Shown: positions 61,130 through 64,000 of the stretch, piece after piece
How the letters are laid out: every line of letters starts with the position of its first letter
How positions within the stretch are numbered: position 1 is the first letter of the stretch
Origin: Tetragonia tetragonoides
Taxonomy: Eukaryota; Streptophyta; Magnoliopsida; Caryophyllales; Aizoaceae
DNA: 64,000 bases
NCBI GenBank assembly: GCA_038025085.1
Contig: CM076153.1
Coordinates: forward strand, 9,765,501 to 9,829,500
Direction: 5' to 3'
Position numbers and translations under genes: made by a program
Notes under the pieces: model-generated
Databases searched by the model: none
The model's input: the letters and a program-made list of their open reading frames with translations, nothing else
What the model was told of the DNA's origin: nothing

Positions 61130-61139
61130 ATTTTATTAC

Positions 61140-63360
61140 TCCAAGGAAATATTGGATTCAGGCGACAAAAAGTAGTTGAAATGATATCCTCGTTTTGTTG
61201 TTTTTCTATTTTTATAAACTTAAAGAGAGGGCATTTTGGTCATGCCAAAGGTATCAAAATTTAAACAAAAGTGTCATAAAAGGTTGTATTTTTCAAAAAA
61301 GTTGTAGGAAATGTTAAAATTGACAAATACAAAAGGTAAAAGAAAAATCTTGGCTAGTAAATTGAAGAAGTATTAAATAAACTAGAATAAATATTGAAAG
61401 TACTTCGAACGAGGACTTTGCGTAGTAGGAATGACGGGGTAGCTCAGTTAGGTCCCATATTTGAGTCCTCATAGGGCCAATGGTATTTTCTTGGTCGAAA
61501 CTTCAGGGCCCATGGGATTAGTCAAGCAAAATAGATTTGATACCCATGTTGTCTAAAAACAAAATACATGTAGACTTTACATAGATGGATTTTTTGGTTC
61601 TCCCAGTTATTTGCGTTTAGGTTTTTATCCTTTTAGAGTTCCTAATGTAATCCCCTTTCCTTTTCTTACGGTTGTGCTATGCACCATCCCTTTCCCGAGT
61701 TAGTATATTCGTAATTTATTTATGATTTATTTAGGTATGAACTTATTTGTTTTCATCTGTGCATACTCACAGTCACACTCATTCATTTGTTATTCACTTT
61801 TGCATTCATCATAAGTTCATCAACTGTTTTTAATGGTTTTCATAAAATCAAAAATACTGGGTCTATCTTTAACAATCTCTCTATTAGGCAACTAGCTAGA
61901 GGTAAGCTTGCGTACGTCTAGACCTACCCAGACGGGAATGTCCTGGGTTGTTGCTGTTGAGGACTTTGAGGCTTCAATGTAGTCCAAACTCGATCCAACG
62001 ATTAAAAATCTGATCTGAATTCAAAAAAAGGGCTGAATCCAAATATGTTGGACTTGGACCATAAAGTAAGATACGACTCGAGTCCGATTGATATTGCTAC
62101 CTCATCAATTTATAAATAAAATAGAATAAACTAAGGTATAAGCTCTCATTAAAAAATAAAATAGTCAAGCAAAGCTTGGATACCTATGTTATCTAAAAGA
62201 AAAAATTGAAAAAAGGTCACACTAGAACAAAAATTCACACTGAATTTTTATTTTCGGCATCCTACATGATTTTGCGCATAAATAGAAACAACAATGGGTT
62301 GCTATATAGTCCAAATCTAATTGAAGTTTGACCTGATTTGAAGAGAAAATCCCGATTCCAATCCAAAAAAATCAAGTCCGAACCAAATTAGCGGTAGGTC
62401 AGATTGGACACTGGCAGACCCAACCCGTTGTCCTTATCCTTTTTAGCCATGGCCCTTCAAATGTGATTCTAGTGATGTCAAAGTGACCCTGGAACAAGGC
62501 TAGATAATAGCTTGTATCCTTGTGCGTTGCGTTCCTTCCCTGCTGTATGGTTGTCTCTGATTATCAATGCATCAGAGAGAGACTACTATTCCTAGAGTGG
62601 CTGCTATACTCACTAGTCACTAGGGTTGTCATTGTTAAGGATAAAATGTTTCGACTCGTGATTTTATATATAAAATTATGATGTCTCACAGTAATGAATC
62701 TATTGAGGAGTCATGTCAGTTCATTTGTCTGTCGGAAGGCAAATTTTTATGGCATACATTTAGGTAGTGTTTTCAAGGAGATTCTGTACATAAGCTGTCT
62801 GTGTTATTAGAGCATCCCATAATTTTGGACTTGTGAACTGCCACATCGTCAAGGGAAATATTTTTACATTTGAGACTATATATCCTCTTGTGGTTAGAGT
62901 TAGACCAATGTGAACAGTGGGATACTCCGATTTTGAGGCAGAATATTTTTTTTATTGGAGAGACTTGGTCTCTCTGTATCTCTCTTCATGTTGCCTTTCT
63001 TTTCATTGTTTTTCTGGGTTCGAAGTAGACTTGCCTACAAACCGTGAGCAATTTTAGATTCTCTACTAGTTATGAGTCGTAAAACCCAGTTCAACTGAAC
63101 TCTATTCTCCATTGTAACCACATGTTATGTGTTATCATCATAGACTGCAAATTGGATGAAAAGGAGTTGCTTGGTTTTATCGATTGTGTTTTTTTTTTGG
63201 ACAGGGAAAGATGTGCATGCTTAACTTGTATTGCATTATATTATATGACCCAAGAGGAAATTGAGGACAGTTTTTTTATCTTTGATGATTTCCGCTATCA
63301 TCCTGAGTGAAAACTCAGAAATTGATGTTAGTTATAAATGTGGTCTTATTTTCTTTGACA
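61140..63360. other. Rest of intron 2 of the F-box pseudogene
   Basis: Apart from the SINE-like segments no gene or terminal repeat pair was recognised. The open frame at 63122-63310 spans the region before the old exon 3 and has no coding match to the intact F-box copy. Confidence 0.5.
61430..61965 (+). mobile_element. SINE-like segments (tRNA-type head and SINE tail)
   Basis: Near 61437 the text GGGGTAGCTCAGTTAGG followed 15-20 bases later by TTTGAGTCCTC resembles the A and B boxes of tRNA-derived SINEs. Near 61898-61965, GGTAAGCTTGCGTACGTCTAG ... CCTGGGTTGTTGCTGTTG resembles the 3' end of Au/TS-type plant SINEs. The 530-bp span is long for one SINE, so this is either two fragments or a SINE with an insertion. 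Confidence 0.4.
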
Positions 63361-63658
63361 CCCTTGATTGGAGCACGAGGGTCGAGTGGTAGACGTTCTG
63401 CTTATGTAAAGAAGCATGCTAAGTGCTCTCACTATAATCTCAAAGAGGTGGAATTTCTGAGATTTGAGGGTAAAAGAGCAGATTTTGAGCTTGGGCAATA
63501 CCTGCTTGAGAATGCTGTCATGCTGGATAAGTTTGTGATCCGTGTTTCTACACCTGAAAATGCAGACCATTGCAATGGAAAATGGAAAGACTGTTTTAAA
63601 GCGCGCAAAAAAACTTGAATCAAGTTTGCATCGGAAGATTAATTTTCAAATATTCCCT

Positions 63659-64000
63659 TAGAATAGTGGATGAGCTAATTTTCAATTTGAATTTTTCAAT
63701 GCTATTAAGCCAAATATCTTTATTTTTTTTGCTTGAGTTTTAAAGACGGACTATGTTTAAAAAAAATAATCTGACCAACAAATTGGCAAGGACGAAAAAG
63801 AAATAACATACAAAACCTACATAAGACGACTTGAGTGAGGTAAATAAGTTGAGCAGTAAGGCTCATGCTCGGCTTAGCTTGACCGAATCGATTTGAGTTA
63901 TACTTAACATCATCACCATATTTAGTATTTATCGCCATTATGTATGTCCACTTTCCCCTTTACCCTTTTTTTCTATTATACTATTTCACTTTCTCCTCCT
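63659..64000. other. Right edge, no feature seen
   Basis: The 3' flank of the F-box pseudogene; AT-rich, T-runs and a TC-rich end. Nothing recognised. Confidence 0.55.

Larger units (their letters stand above)
50455..63658 (+). pseudogene. Inverted F-box/FBD copy with stop codon, lost acceptor and frameshifted end
   Basis: Exon 1 is 50455-51315 and encodes the F-box (QLPDEILVSIISLLTLKEAA) and LRR-like part. A TAA at 51304-51306, four codons before the donor, replaces a sense codon of the intact copy. Exon 2 is 55392-55535 (144 bp, as in the other copy). Exon 3 homology runs from about 63361 to 63658, but the acceptor CAG of the intact copy is missing. Near 63595 the frame changes, so the end KLESSLHRK...QIFP is out of frame. 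Introns are 4.1 and 7.8 kb versus 0.56 and 0.80 kb, because of LINE and SINE insertions. The upstream 400 bp also match the other copy, so the promoter was duplicated. A 283-aa F-box protein without FBD could still be made. Confidence 0.8.

Noticed and set aside
61430..61500. A tRNA gene at GGGGTAGCTCAGTTAGG
   Set aside because: A-box and B-box-like words are present, but no cloverleaf could be drawn with a paired acceptor stem; a degraded SINE head is more likely.

Overview
This is a nuclear genomic window from a flowering plant, most likely a eudicot. Genes have short exons and AT-rich introns, one gene is an intronless plant-type SF3B1 with telo-box motifs in a leader intron, and there is an FBD-type F-box family, a plant-type eEF1A gene and a dense load of TIR MITEs, L1-like LINEs and SINE fragments. 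Nothing suggests organelle, bacterial or viral DNA. I cannot name the species.

Layout. 0-3.2 kb: coding-like remnants of an unassigned gene, then a three-exon plant gene of unknown function (minus). 3.5-5.3 kb: degenerate tandem repeats. 6.6-19 kb: two tandem copies of a six-exon gene of unknown function (minus). The left copy is a pseudogene: its ATG is ATT, a 192-bp MITE with a 9-bp target duplication sits in exon 1, and a splice acceptor is lost. The right copy is largely intact but has a suspect splice donor. 22-26.3 kb: intronless SF3B1 (U2 snRNP) with a spliced 5' leader. 26.6-27.9 kb: a stack of three kinds of DNA element. 28.1-29.05 kb: a foldback element. 29.3-32 kb: an intact F-box/FBD gene (minus). 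37.3-41.4 kb: an eEF1A-like gene (minus) with an unusual long glycine-rich upstream coding segment. 42.3-47.9 kb: a foldback element and a complete PIF/Harbinger transposon with a frameshifted transposase. 48.4-49.8 kb: Tourist-like MITEs, one carrying a nested hAT-type MITE. 50.4-63.7 kb: a second F-box/FBD copy (plus), inverted relative to the first, with a stop codon in exon 1, a frameshifted 3' end and introns swollen by LINE insertions, including a LINE inserted into a LINE of the same family.

The genes do not form one pathway. SF3B1 (splicing) and eEF1A (translation) are housekeeping genes; the others are a decaying tandem pair and an inverted F-box pair. The main theme is gene duplication followed by decay in which mobile elements take part. 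I found no CRISPR, no rRNA and no convincing tRNA gene. The most unusual objects are the eEF1A gene with its upstream segment, the nested elements with exact target duplications, and the MITE in the first exon of the left tandem copy. Exon borders come from GT/AG sites, reading frame and comparison between copies inside the window, not from transcripts.
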